Shown here: in pieces, positions 26,248 through 38,330 of the stretch
Layout: every line of letters starts with the position of its first letter
How positions within the stretch are numbered: position 1 is the first letter of the stretch
Assembly (NCBI GenBank): GCA_029961685.1
Contig: JARWKL010000002.1
Location: 26,008,908-26,072,907, forward strand
Length of the DNA stretch: 64,000 nt
Direction of reading: 5' to 3'
Source: Aristolochia californica
Lineage: Eukaryota > Streptophyta > Magnoliopsida > Piperales > Aristolochiaceae
Made by a program: the position numbers and the translations under genes
The notes under the pieces: generated by a model
What the model saw: the letters and a program-made list of their open reading frames with translations, nothing else
Databases searched by the model: none
What the model was told of the DNA's origin: nothing

Positions 26248-27094
26248 AAGTTGCAAATGAACAAATGATCCAAAAACTTCACGGAGTAGAAAAAGTTAAA
26301 TTCTAAACTTAGCGGGTTGTTGGATAATTACCAGAGCCAAACAACCCACATTTTGCCTATTCTTCAAAATCAGAGATACTTTTTGGAATTATCTCTCTCA
26401 GCATTTATGCATTTTCATTTTGGATGTTCAATTTTTTTTTCAAATCCAAACTTGTTCCACTTTGCTCGTAAACAAAATGAATATTTTAGAGATCATGTAT
26501 GCAAAAACATTTGAAAACTATAATGAAAGTAAGTGAAGAAAATTAGTTCACGCACTAAAATGAACTCCAAAATTTTGGTATCCATGTTTGGGAAATTCCA
26601 CTAGTACAACCCGTAAAAGCTTGATGGAATTTTAAAAGAAAGAGATTTCTAATTGATCCTAACATGTTTTAAATGTGGTGGGTTTGCATGCCAGAAACAT
26701 GTTGAAGATGCAAATGACCTAATGATCCAAAAATTTCAAGGAGTAGAAATAATTAAATTCTCAAGCTAACGTGTATTTGGATATTTACCACACCCAAACA
26801 ACCCTCTTTTTACCTATTCTTCAAAATTAGAGATACTTTTTGGAATTATCTCTCTATGCAATTGTGTATTTCCATTTTGGATGTTAAATTTTTGTTTCAA
26901 CTCCAAACTTGTCCCACTTTTCTCATAAACATAATGAAAATTTTAGAGTTCATGTATGCAAAAAAATTATAAAACTTTAATAAATGTAAGTGAAGAAAAC
27001 TATTTCATGCACTATAAATGAACTCCAAAGTTTTGTTATCCATGGTTGGGAAATTCCACTAGTACAACTCCTAATAGCTTGGTGGAATTTTATA

Positions 27095-27125
27095 AGAAAG
27101 GGAAATGTGGTGGGATATTTACCAG
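27095..27125 (+). repeat. Family A to family B boundary
   Basis: Family A wording (AATAGCTTGGTGGAATTTTATAAGAAAG) passes through GGGAAATGTGGTGGG directly into ATATTTACCAGAG. About 120 bp of the normal monomer is missing at the join. From here on monomers carry family B markers. Confidence 0.8.
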
Positions 27126-29879
27126 AGTCAAACAACCCAGTTTTTGCCAATCCTTAAAAATCACAGATACTTTTTGGAACTATCTCTCTCTGCATTTGTG
27201 CATTTGCATTTGATGATGTTCAAAATTTGTTATCAGATCCAAACTTGAGTTTTCACTCTGCCATTTCTCTCGTAAACAAAAAAGATATAAGGCATAACAA
27301 AAGGAAAATTTTATAGTTCATGTATGCAAAAAAATTTGAACATTATTTCACGCACTAAAAATGAACTCCAAGGTTTTGTTATCCAAGTTTGGGAAATACC
27401 ACTAGCACTACCCGTAATAATAAGCTTGGGTGAATTTTATAGGAAAGGGACTTCTAACTGATCCTAACATGCTTTAAATGTGGTGGATATGCATGCCAGA
27501 AACATTTTGAGGATGCAAGTGGACCTAGTGATCGAAAAATTTCAAGGAGTAGAAAAAATCAAATTCTCAAGTGGTTTGATATTTACCAGAGCCAAACAAC
27601 CCCCTTTTTGCCTATCCTTAAAAATCACAAATACTTTTATAAACTATCTCCCTCAGCATTTGTGCATTTCCATTTTGGATGTTCAAAATTTGTTTTCAGA
27701 TCCAAACTTGAGTTTTCACTCTCCCATTTTTCTCGTAAACAAAAAAGATATTACGCTTAACAAAATGAAAATTTTAGATATCATGTATGCAAAAAAATTT
27801 GAAAATTATTTCACACACTAAAAATGAACTCCAAGGTTTTTTTATCCATGTTATGGAAATTCCACTAGTAAAATCCCTAATAATAAGCTTGGTGAAATTT
27901 TATAGGAAAGGGACATCTAACTGATCCTATCATGCTTTAAATGTGGTGGGTATGCATGCCAGAAACATGTTGAGGATGGAAGTGCACCTAGTGATCCAAA
28001 AATTTCATGGAGTAGAAAAAATCAAATTCTCAAGTGGTTGGATATTTACCAGAGCCAAACAACCCACTTTTTGCCGATCCTTAAAAATCATAGATAGTTT
28101 TTGGAACTATCTCTCTCAGCATTTGTGGATTTCCATTTTGGTTGTTCAAAATTTGTTTTCAGATCCAAACTTGAGTTTTCACTCTCCCATTTTTATCATA
28201 AACAAAAAAGATATAAGGCAAAACAAAAAGAAAATTTTAGAGTTCATGTATGCTAAAAAAATTTAAAATTATTTCACGCACTAAAAATGAACTCCAAGGT
28301 TTTGTTCTCCATGTTTGGGAAATTCCACTAGTACAATCCCTAATAATAAGCTTGGTGGAATTTTATTGGAAAGGGAGTTCTAAATGATCCTAACATGCTT
28401 TAAATGTGGTGGATATGCATGCCACAAACATGTTGAGGATGGAAGTGGACCTAGCGATCCAAAAAATTCGAGTAGAAAAAATCAAATTCTCAAGTGGTTG
28501 GATATTTACCAGAGCCAAACGACCCACTTTTTGCCTATCCTTAAAAATCACAGATACTTTTTGGAACTATCTCTCTCAACATTTGTGCATTTCCATTTTT
28601 GGATGTTCAAGATTTGTTTTCAGATCCAAACTTGAGTTTTCACTCTCCCATTTTTCTCCTAACAAAAAAAAATTTAAGGCAAAACAAAATTAAAATTTTA
28701 GAGTTCATGTATGCAAAAAAATTTGAAAATTACTTCACGCACTAAAAATGAACTCCAGGGTTTTGTTATCCATGTTTTGGAAATTCTATTAGTACAACCC
28801 CAAACAAAAAGCTTGGTGGAATTTTATAGGAAAGGGACTTCTAACTGATCCTAACATGCTTTAAATGTGGTGGAACTGCATGACAGAAACATGTTGAGGA
28901 TGCAAGTGGACCTAGTGATCCAAAAATTTCAAGAAGCATAAAAAATAAAATTCTCAAGTGGTTGGATATTTACCAGAGCCAAACAACCCACTTTTTGCCT
29001 ATCCTTAAAAGTCACTGATACTTTTTTGAACTATCTCTCTCAACATTTGTGCATTTCCATTTTGGATGTTTAAAATTTGTTTTCAGATCCAAACTTGAGT
29101 TTTCACTCTCCCATTTTTCTCCTATACAAAAAACATATAAGGCATAACAAAATGAAAATTTTAGAGTTCATGTATGCAAAAAAAATTAAAAATTATTTCA
29201 CGCACTAAAAATGAACTCCAAGGTTTTGTTATCGATGTTATGGAAATTCCACTAGTACAACCCCAAATAATAAGCTTGGTGGAATTTTATAGGGAAGAGA
29301 CTTCTAACTGATCCTAACATGCTTTAAATGTGGTGGATATGCATGCCAGAAACATGTTGAGGATGCAAGAAGACCTAGTGATCCAAAAATTTCAAGAAGT
29401 GGAAAAAATAAAATTCTCAAGTGGTTCGATATTTACCAGAGCCAAACAACCCACTTTTTGCCTGTCCTAAAAAATCACTGATACTTTTTTGAACTATCTC
29501 TATCAACATTTGTGCATTTCCATTTTGGATGTTTAAAATTTGTTTTCAGATCCAAACTTGAGTTTTCACTCTCCCATTTTTCTCCTAAACAAAAAAGATA
29601 TAAGGCATACCAAAAGGAAAATTTTAGAGTTCATGTATGCAAAATAATTTGAAAATTATTTCATGCACTAAAAAGGAACTCCAAGGTTTTGTTATCCATG
29701 TTATGGAAATTTCACTAGTACAACCCCTCATAATAAGCTCGGTGGAATTTTATGGGAAAGGGACTTCTAACTGATCCAAACATGCTTTAAATGTGGTAGA
29801 TATGCATGGCAGAAACAAGTTGAGGTTGCTACTGGACCTATTGATCCAAAAATTTCAAGGAGTAGAAAAAATCAAATTC

Positions 29880-31060
29880 TCAAGTGGTTGGAAATTTACT
29901 AGAGCCAAACAACCCACTTTTTTCCTATCCTTAAAAATCACAGATACATTTTGGAACTTAATCTTTTAGCATTTCTGCATTTCCATTTTGGATGTTCAAA
30001 ATTTGTTTTCAGATCCAAACCTGAGTTTTCACTCTCCCAATTTTCTCGTAAACAAAAAAGGTATAAGCCATAACAAAATGAAAATTTTAGAGTACATGTT
30101 TGCAAAATAATTTGAAAATTATTTCACGAACTAAAAATGAACTCCTAGGTTTTGTTTTCCTTGTTTGGGAAATTCCACTAGTACAACCCCTAATAATAAG
30201 CTTGGTGGAATTTTATAGTAAAGGGACTTCTAACTGATCCTAACTTGCTTTAAATGTGGTGGATATCCATGCCAGAAACATGTTGAGGATGCAAGTGCAC
30301 CTAGTGATCCAAAAATTTCAAGGAGTAGAAAAAATCAAATTCTCAAGTGGTTGGATATTTACTAGAGCCAAACAACCCACTTTTTGATTATCCTTAAAAA
30401 TCACAGATACTTTTTGGAACTATCTCTCTCAGCATTTGTGCATTTGCATTTTATGATGTTCAAAATTTTTTTTCAGATCCAAACTTGAGTTTTCACTCTC
30501 CCATATTTCTCGTAAACAAAAAATATATAAGGCATAAGAAAATGAAAATTTAAGAGTTCATGTATGCAAAAAAATTTGAAAATTATTTCACGCTCTAAAA
30601 ATGAACTCAAATGTTTTTTTACCCATGTTATGGAATTTCCACTAGTTCAACCCCTAATAATAAGCTTGGTGGAATTTTATAGGAAAGGGACTTCTAACTG
30701 ATCCTAACATTCTTTAAATGTGGTGGATATGCATGCCAGAAACATGTTGAGGATGCAAGTGGACCTATTGACCCAAAAATTTCAAATAGTAGAAAAAATC
30801 AAATTTTCACGCGGTTGGATATTTACCATAGCCAAACAACCCACTTTTTGCCAATCCTTAAAAATCACAGATACTTTTTGGAACTATCTCTCTCAGCATT
30901 TGTGCATTTCCATTTTGGATGTTCAAAATTTGTTTTCAGATCCAAACTTGAGTTTTCACTCTCCCATTTTTCTCGTAAACAAAAAAGATTTAAGGCATAG
31001 CAAAATGAAAATTTTAGAGTTCATGTATGCAAAAAAATTTGAAAACTCAAAATGAACTCC
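29880..31060 (+). repeat. Family B ordered block M1-M3-M4, copy 1
   Basis: M1 has TTTTTTCCTATCC, GGAACTTAATC, AACCTGAG and GGTATAAGCCATAAC. M3 has TTACTAGAGCC and GCATTTTATGATGTTC. M4 has TTTACCATAGCC and TTTTCACGCGGTTGG. The full order M1-M2-M3-M4 appears at 33,560-35,140 and 36,750-38,330. This copy lacks M2. Confidence 0.7.
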
Positions 31061-31979
31061 AAGGTTTTGCTATCCATGTTTGGGAAATTCTACTAGTACA
31101 ACCCCTAATAATTAGCTTGGTGGAATTTTATAGGAAAGAGACTTCTAACTGATCCTAACATGCTTTAATTGTGGTGGATCTGCATGCCAGGAACATGTTG
31201 AGGATGCAAGTATACCTAGTGATCCAAAATTTCAAGGAGTAGAAAAAATAAAATTCTCAAGTGGTTGGATATTTACCAGAGCCAAACAACCCACTTTTTG
31301 CCTATCCTTACAAATCACAGGTACTTTTTTGAACTACCTCTCTCATCATTTGTGCATTTGCATTTTATGATGTTGAAAATTTGTTTTCAGATCCAAAGTT
31401 GAGTTTTCACTCTCCCATTTTTCTCGTAAACAAAAAAGATATAAGGCATAACAAAAGGAAGATTTTATAGTTCATGTATGCAAAAAAATTTGAAAAATAT
31501 TTCACGCACTAAAAAAGAACTCCAAGGATTTGTTATCCATGTTTGGGAAATACCACTAGTACTACCCCTATTAATAAGATTGGTGGAATTTTATAGGAAA
31601 GGGACATCTAACTGATCCTAACATGCTTTAAATGTGGTGGATATGCATGCCAGAAACATGTTGAGGATGCAAGTGGACCTAGTGATCCAAAAATTTCATG
31701 GAGTAGAAAAAATTAAATTCTCAAGTGGTTGGATATTTACCAGAGCCAAACAACCCACTTTTTGCCTATCCTTAAAAATCACAGATACTTTTTTGAACTA
31801 TCTCTCTCAGCATTTGTGGATTTCCATTTTGGATGCTCAAAATTTGTTTTCAGATCCAAACTTGAGTTTTCACTCTCCCATTTTTCTCGTAAACAAAAAA
31901 GATACAAGGCATAACAAAAAGAAATTTTTAGAGTTCAGGTATGCTGAAAAAATTGAAAATTATTTCACGCACTAAAAAT

Positions 31980-33359
31980 GAACTCCAAGGTTTTGTTCTC
32001 CATTTTTGGGAAATTCCACTAGTACAACCCCTAATAATTAGCTTGATGGAATTTTATAGGAAAGGGAATTCTAAATGATCCTAACATGCTTTAAATGTGG
32101 TGGATATGCATGCCAGAAACATGTTGAGGATGCATGTGGACCTATCGATCCAAAAAATTCGAGTAGAAAAAATTAAATTCTCAAGTGGTTGGATATTTAC
32201 CAGAGCCAAACAACCCACTTTTTGCCAATCCTTAAAAATCATAGATACTTTTTGGAACTATCTCTCTCAGCATTTGTGCATTTCCATTTTTGGATGTTCA
32301 AAATTTGTTTTCAGATCCAAACTTCAGTTTTCACTCTTCCATATTTTCCTAAACAAAAAAGATATAAGGCATAAAAAAAGGAAAATTTTATAGTTCATGT
32401 AAGCAAAAAAGTTTGAAAATTATTTCACGCACTAAAAATGAACTCCAAGGTTTTGTTCTCCATTTTCTGGAAATTCCACTAGTACAACCCCTAATAATTA
32501 GCTTGATGGAATTTTATAGGAAAGGGACTTCTAAATCATCCTAACATGCTTTAAATGTGGTGGATATGCATGCCAGAAACATGTTGAGGATGCAAGTGGA
32601 CCTAGCGATCCAAAAAATTCGAGTAGAAAAAATTAAATTCTCAAGTGGTTGGATATTTACCAGAGCCAAACAACCCACTTTTTGCCAATCCTTAAAAATC
32701 ATAGATACTTTTTGGAACTATCTCTCTCAGCATTTGTGCATTTCCATTTTTGGATGTTCAAAATTTGTTTTCAGATCCAAACTTCAGTTTTCACTCTTCC
32801 ATATTTTCCTAAACAAAAAAGATATAAGGCATAAAAAAAGGAAAATTTTATAGTTCATGTAAGCAAAAAAGTTTGAAAATTATTTCATGCACTAAAAATG
32901 AACTCCAAGGTTTTGTTCTCCATTTTCTGGAAATTCCACTAGTACAACCCCTAATAATTAGCTTGATGGAATTTTATAGGAAAGGGACTTCTAAATCATC
33001 CTAACATGCTTTAAATGTGGTGGATATGCATGCCAGAAACATGTTGAGGATGCAAGTGGACCTAGCGATCCAAAAAATTCGAGTAGAAAAAATTAAATTC
33101 TCAAGTGGTTGGATATTTACCAGAGCCAAACAACCCACTTTTTGCCAATCCTTAAAAATCATAGATACTTTTTGGAACTATCTCTCTCAGCATTTGTGCA
33201 TTTCCATTTTTGGATGTTCAAAATTTGTTTTCAGATCCAAACTTTAGTTTTCACTCTCCCATTTTTTCCTAAACAAAAAAGATATAAGGCATAAAAAAAG
33301 GAAAATTTTATAGTTCATGTAAGCAAAAAAGTTTGAAAATTATTTCACGCACTAAAAAT
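31980..33359 (+). repeat. Recent triplication of one B monomer (3 x 460 bp)
   Basis: Three consecutive monomers repeat at exactly 460-bp steps with only a handful of differences. They share private variants: TAATAATTAGCTTGATGG (HindIII site lost), AAAAAATTCGAGTAG, AGGCATAAAAAAAGG and CATGTAAGCAAAAAAG. Neighbouring B monomers differ far more. Copy 3 departs from 1 and 2 at ACTTTAGTTTTCACTCTCC. Confidence 0.88.
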
Positions 33360-33559
33360 GAACTCCAAGGTTTTGTTATCCATGTTTAGGAAATACCACT
33401 AGTACTCCCCTAATAATAAGCTCGGTGGAATTTAATAGGAAAGGGACTTCTAATTGATCCTAACATGCTTTAAATGTGGTGCATATGCATGCAAGAAACA
33501 AGTTGAGGATGCAAGTGGACCTAGTGATCCAAAAATTTCAAGGAGTAGAAAAAATCAAA

Positions 33560-35140
33560 TTCTCAAGTGGTTGGAAATTTATCAGAGCCAAACAACCCAC
33601 TTTTTTCCTATCCTTAAAAATCACAGATACTTTTTGGAACATAATCTCTCAGCATTTGTGCATTTCCATTTTGGATGTTCAAAATTTGTTTTCAGATCCA
33701 AACCTGAGTTTTCACTCTCCCATTTTTCTCGTAAACAAAAAAGGTATAAGCCATGACAAAATGAAAATTTTAGAGTGCATATATGCAAAAAAAATTGAAA
33801 ATTTTTTCACGCGCTAAAAATGAACTCCAAGGTTTTGTTTTCCTTATTTGGGAAATTCCACTAGTACCACCCCTAAAAATAAGTTTGGTGGAATTTTATA
33901 GTAAAGGGACTTCTAACTGATCCTAACTTGCTTTAAATGTGGTAGATATGCATGCCAGAAACATGTTGAGGATGCAAGTGAACCTAGTGATCCAAAAATT
34001 TCGAGTAGAAAAAATCAAATTCTCAATTGGTTGGATATTTACCAGAGCCAAACAACCCACGTTTTGCCTATCCATAAAAATCACAGTTACTTTTTGGAAC
34101 TATCTCTCTCAGCATTTGTGCATTTGCATTTTATGATGTTCAAAATTTGTTTCAGATCCAAACTTGAGTTTCCACTCTCCCATTTTTTCCTAAACAAAAA
34201 AGATATAAGGAATAAAAAAAGTAAAATTTTATAGTTCATGTAAGCAAAAAAGTTTTAAAATTATTTCACGCACTAAAAATGAACTCCAAGATTTTGTTAT
34301 CTATTTAGGAAATACCACTAGTACTCCCCTAATAATAAGCTTGGTGGAATTTTATAGGTAAGGGACTTCAAACTAATCCTAACATCCTTTAAATGTGGTG
34401 GATATGCTAGCCAGATACATGTTGAGGATGCAAGTGGACCTAGTGATCCAAAAATTTCGAGTAGAAAAAATCAAATGCTCAACTGGTTAGAAATTTACAA
34501 GAGCCAAACAACCCACTTTTTGCTTATCCTTAAAAATCACAGATACTTTTTGGAACTATCTCTCTCAGCATTTGTGCATTTGCATTTTATGATGTTTAAA
34601 ATTTTTTTTTCAGATCCAAACTTGAGTTTTCACTCTCCCATTTCTCTCGTAAACAAAATAGATATAAGGCATAACAAAAAGAAAATTTAAGAGTTCATGT
34701 ATGCAAAAAAAATTGAAAATTATTTCACGCACTAAAAATGAACTCCAAGGTTTTTTTATCCATGTTATGGAATTTCCACTAGTACAACTCCTAATAATAA
34801 GCTTGATGGAATTTTATAGGAAAGGGACTTCTAACTGATCCTACCATTCTTTAAATGTGGTGGATATGCATGCCAGAAACATGTTGAGGATGCAATTGGA
34901 CCTATTGATCAAAAATTCAAAGAGTAGAAAAAATCAAATTTTCACGCGGTTGGATATTTACCATAGCCAAACAACCCACTTTTTCCCAATCTTTAAAAAT
35001 CACAAATACTTTTTGGAACTATCTCTCTCAGCATTTGTGGATTTCCATTTTGGATGTTCAAAATTTGTTTTCAGATCCAAACTTGAGTTTTCACTCTCCC
35101 ATTTTTCTCGTAAACAAAAAAGATATAAGGCATAACAAAA
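33560..35140 (+). repeat. Family B ordered block M1-M2-M3-M4, copy 2
   Basis: M1 (about 33,570) has GGAACATAATC and AACCTGAG. M2 (about 34,030) has GCATTTTATGATG and CATGTAAGCAAAAAAG. M3 (about 34,490) has ACAAGAGCC and GCATTTTATGATG. M4 (about 34,960) has CCATAGCC and CATTCTTTAAATG. Confidence 0.7.
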
Positions 35141-36749
35141 AGAAAATTTTAGAGTTCATGTATGGAAAAAAAATTGAAAATTATTTCACGCACTAAAAAT
35201 GAACTCCAAGGTTTTGTTCTCCATGTTTGGGAAATTCCACTAGTACCACCCAAGCTTGGTGGAATTTTATAGGAAAGGGACTTCTAAATGATCCTAACAT
35301 GCTTTAAATGTGGTGGATATGCATGCCACAAACATGTTGAGGATGCAAGTGGACCTAGTGATCCAAAAATTTCGAGTAGAAAAAATCAAATTCCCAAGTG
35401 GTTGGATATTTACCAGAGCCAAACAACCCACTTTTTGCCTATCCTTAAAAATCACATATTCTTTTTGGAACTATCTCTCTCAGCATTTATGCATTTCCAT
35501 TTTTGGATGTTGAAAATTTGTTTTCAGATCCAAACTTGACTTTTCACTCTCCCATTTTTCTCCTAACCAAAGAAGATTTAAGGCATAACAAAATGAAATT
35601 TTTAGAGTTCATGTTTGCAAAAAAATTTGAAAATTACTTCACGCACTAAAAATGAACTCCAGGGTTTTGTTATCCATGTTTGGGAAATTCCACTAGCACA
35701 ACCCCAAACAATAAGCTTGGTGGAATTTTATAGGAAAGGGACTTCTAATTGATCCTAACATGCTTTAAGTGTGGTGGATCTGCGTGCCAGAAACATGTTG
35801 AGGATGCAAGTGGAACTAATGATCCAAAAATTTCTAGAAGCATACAAAATAAAATTCTCAAGTGGCTGGATATTTACCAGAGCCAAACAACCCACTTTTT
35901 GCCTATCATTAAAAATCACTGATACTTTTGGAACTATCTCTCTCAGCATTTGTGCATTTCCATTTTGGATGTTCAAAATTTGGTTTCAGATCCAAACTTG
36001 AGTTTTCACTCTCCCATTTTTCTCGTAAAAAAAAAAAGATATAAGGCATAAAAAAAAGAAAATTTTAGAGTTCATGCATGCAAAAAAAATTGAAAATTAT
36101 TTCACGCACTAAAAATGAACTCCAAGGTTTTGTTATCCATGTTATGGAAATTCCACTTGTACAACACCAAATAATAAGCTTGGTGGAATTTTATAGGAAA
36201 GGGACTTCTAACTGGTCCTAACATGCTTTAAATGTGGTGGATCTTCATGCCAGAAACATGTTGAGGATGCAAGTGGACCTAGTGATCCATAAAATTTTAA
36301 GAAGTGGAAAAAATAAAATTCACAAGTGGTTGGATATTTACCAGAGCCAAACAACCCACTTTTTCCCTATCCTAAAAAATCACTGATACTTTTTTGAACT
36401 ATCTCTCTCAACATTTTTGAATTTCCATTATGGATGTTTAAAATTTGTTTTCAGATCCAAACTTGAGTTTCACTCTACCATTTTCTCCTAAATAAAAACG
36501 ATATAAGGCATCACAAAATGAAAATTATTTCACGCACTGAAAATGAACTCCAAGGTTTTGCTATCCATGTTATGGAAATTCCACTAGTACAACCCCTCAT
36601 AATAAGCTTGGTGGAATTTTATGGGAAAGGGACTTCTAACTGATCCTAACATGCTTTAAATGTGGTGGATATGCATGCCAGAAACATGTTGAGGATGCTA
36701 CTGGACCTATTGATTGAAAAATTTCAAGGAGTAGAAAAAATCAAATTCT

Positions 36750-38330
36750 CAAGTGGTTGAAAATATACCAGAGCCAAACAACCCACTTTTTTCCTATCCT
36801 TAAAAATCACAGATACTTTTTGGAACTTAATCTCTCAGCATTTGTGCATTTCCATTTTGGATGTTCAAAATTTGTTTTCAGATCTAAACCTGAGTTTTCA
36901 CTCTCCCATTTTTCTCGTAAACAAAAAAGGTGTAAGCCATAACAAAATGAAAATTTTAGAGTTCATATATGCAAAAAAATTGAAAATTATTTCACGCTCT
37001 AAAAATGAACTCCAAGGTTTTAGTTTCCTTGTTTGGGAAATTCCACTAGTACAACCCCTAATAATAAGTTTGGTGGAATTTTATAGCAAAGGGACTTCTA
37101 AGTTATCCTAACTTGCTTTAAATGTGGTGGATATGCGTGCCAGAAACATGTTGAGGATGCAAGTGGACCTAGTCATCCAAAAATTTCAAGTAGAAAAAAT
37201 CAAATTCTCAAGTGGTTGGATATATACTGTAGCCAAACAACCAACTTTTTGCCTATCCTTAAAAATCACAGATAGTTTTTGGAACTATCTCTCTCAGCAT
37301 TTGTGCATTTGCATTTATATGATGTTCAAAATTTGTTTTAGAATCAAAACTTGAGTTTTCACTCTCCTGTTTTTTTGTAAACAAAAAAGATATAAGGCAT
37401 GAAAAAAGGAAAATTTTATAGTTCATGTAAGCAAAAAAGTTTGAAAATTATTTCAGGCACTAAAAATGAACTCCAAGGTTTTGTTATCCATGTTTAGGAA
37501 ATACCACTAGTACTCCTCTAATAATAAGCTTGGTGGAATTTTATAGGAAAGGGACTTATAAATGATCCTAAAATGCTTTAAATGTGGTGGATATGCATGC
37601 CAGAAACATGTTGAGGATGCAAGTGGACCTAGTGATCCAAAAATTTCAAGGAGTAGAAAAAATCAAATTCTCAAGTGGTTAGATATTTACTAGAGCCAAA
37701 CAACCCACTTTTTTCTTATCCTTAAAAATCACAGATACTTTTTTGGAACTATCTCTCTCAGCATTTGTGCATTTGCATTTTATGATGTTCAAAATTTTTT
37801 TTCAGATCCAAAGTTGAGTTTTCACTCTCCCAGTTTTCTCGTAAACAAAAAAGATATAAGGCATAACAAAATGAAAATTTATAAGTTCATGTATGCAAAA
37901 AAAAATTGAAAATTATTTCACGCACTTAAAATGAACTACATGGTTTTGTTATCCATGTTATGGAATTTCCACTAGTACAACCCCTAATAATAAGCTTGGT
38001 GGAATTTTATAGGAAAGGGACTTCTAATTATCCTAACATTCTTTAAATGTGGTGGATATTCATGCCAGAAACATGTTGAGGATGCAAGTGGACCTATTGA
38101 TCCAAAAATTTCAAAGAGTAGAAAAAATCAAATTTTCAAGCGGTTGGATATTTACCATAGCCAAACAACCCACTTTTTGCCAATCCTTAAAAATCACAGA
38201 TACTTTTTGGAACTATCTCTATCAGCATTTGTGCATTTCCATTTTGGATGTTCAAAATTTGTTTTCAGATCCAAACTTGAGTTTTCACTCTCCCATTTTT
38301 CTCATAAACAAATAATATTTAAGGCATAGA
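36750..38330 (+). repeat. Family B ordered block M1-M2-M3-M4, copy 3
   Basis: The same four marked monomers in the same order, about 3.19 kb (seven monomers) after copy 2: M1 about 36,780, M2 about 37,220, M3 about 37,690, M4 about 38,150. The next monomer carries GGATCTGCATGCCAGGAAC (about 38,516), as after copy 1 (about 31,176). Confidence 0.7.

Larger units (their letters stand above)
14476..27105 (+). repeat. Satellite family A array, right block (about 28 monomers)
   Basis: Continuation of the left block in the same orientation, with a monomer of about 458 bp and five more shortened monomers. One sub-type with CGTATGGTTGGATATTTAC and CAAACATCCCAC recurs (about 15,410, 16,320, 17,550, 24,000; also 3000 in the left block). 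A pair of monomers around 14,930-15,210 and 15,840-16,120 share TTACCTGAGCTAAACAACC-like wording and TTCACGTATACAAAA, an older local duplication about 0.9 kb apart. No gene is seen. Confidence 0.95.
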
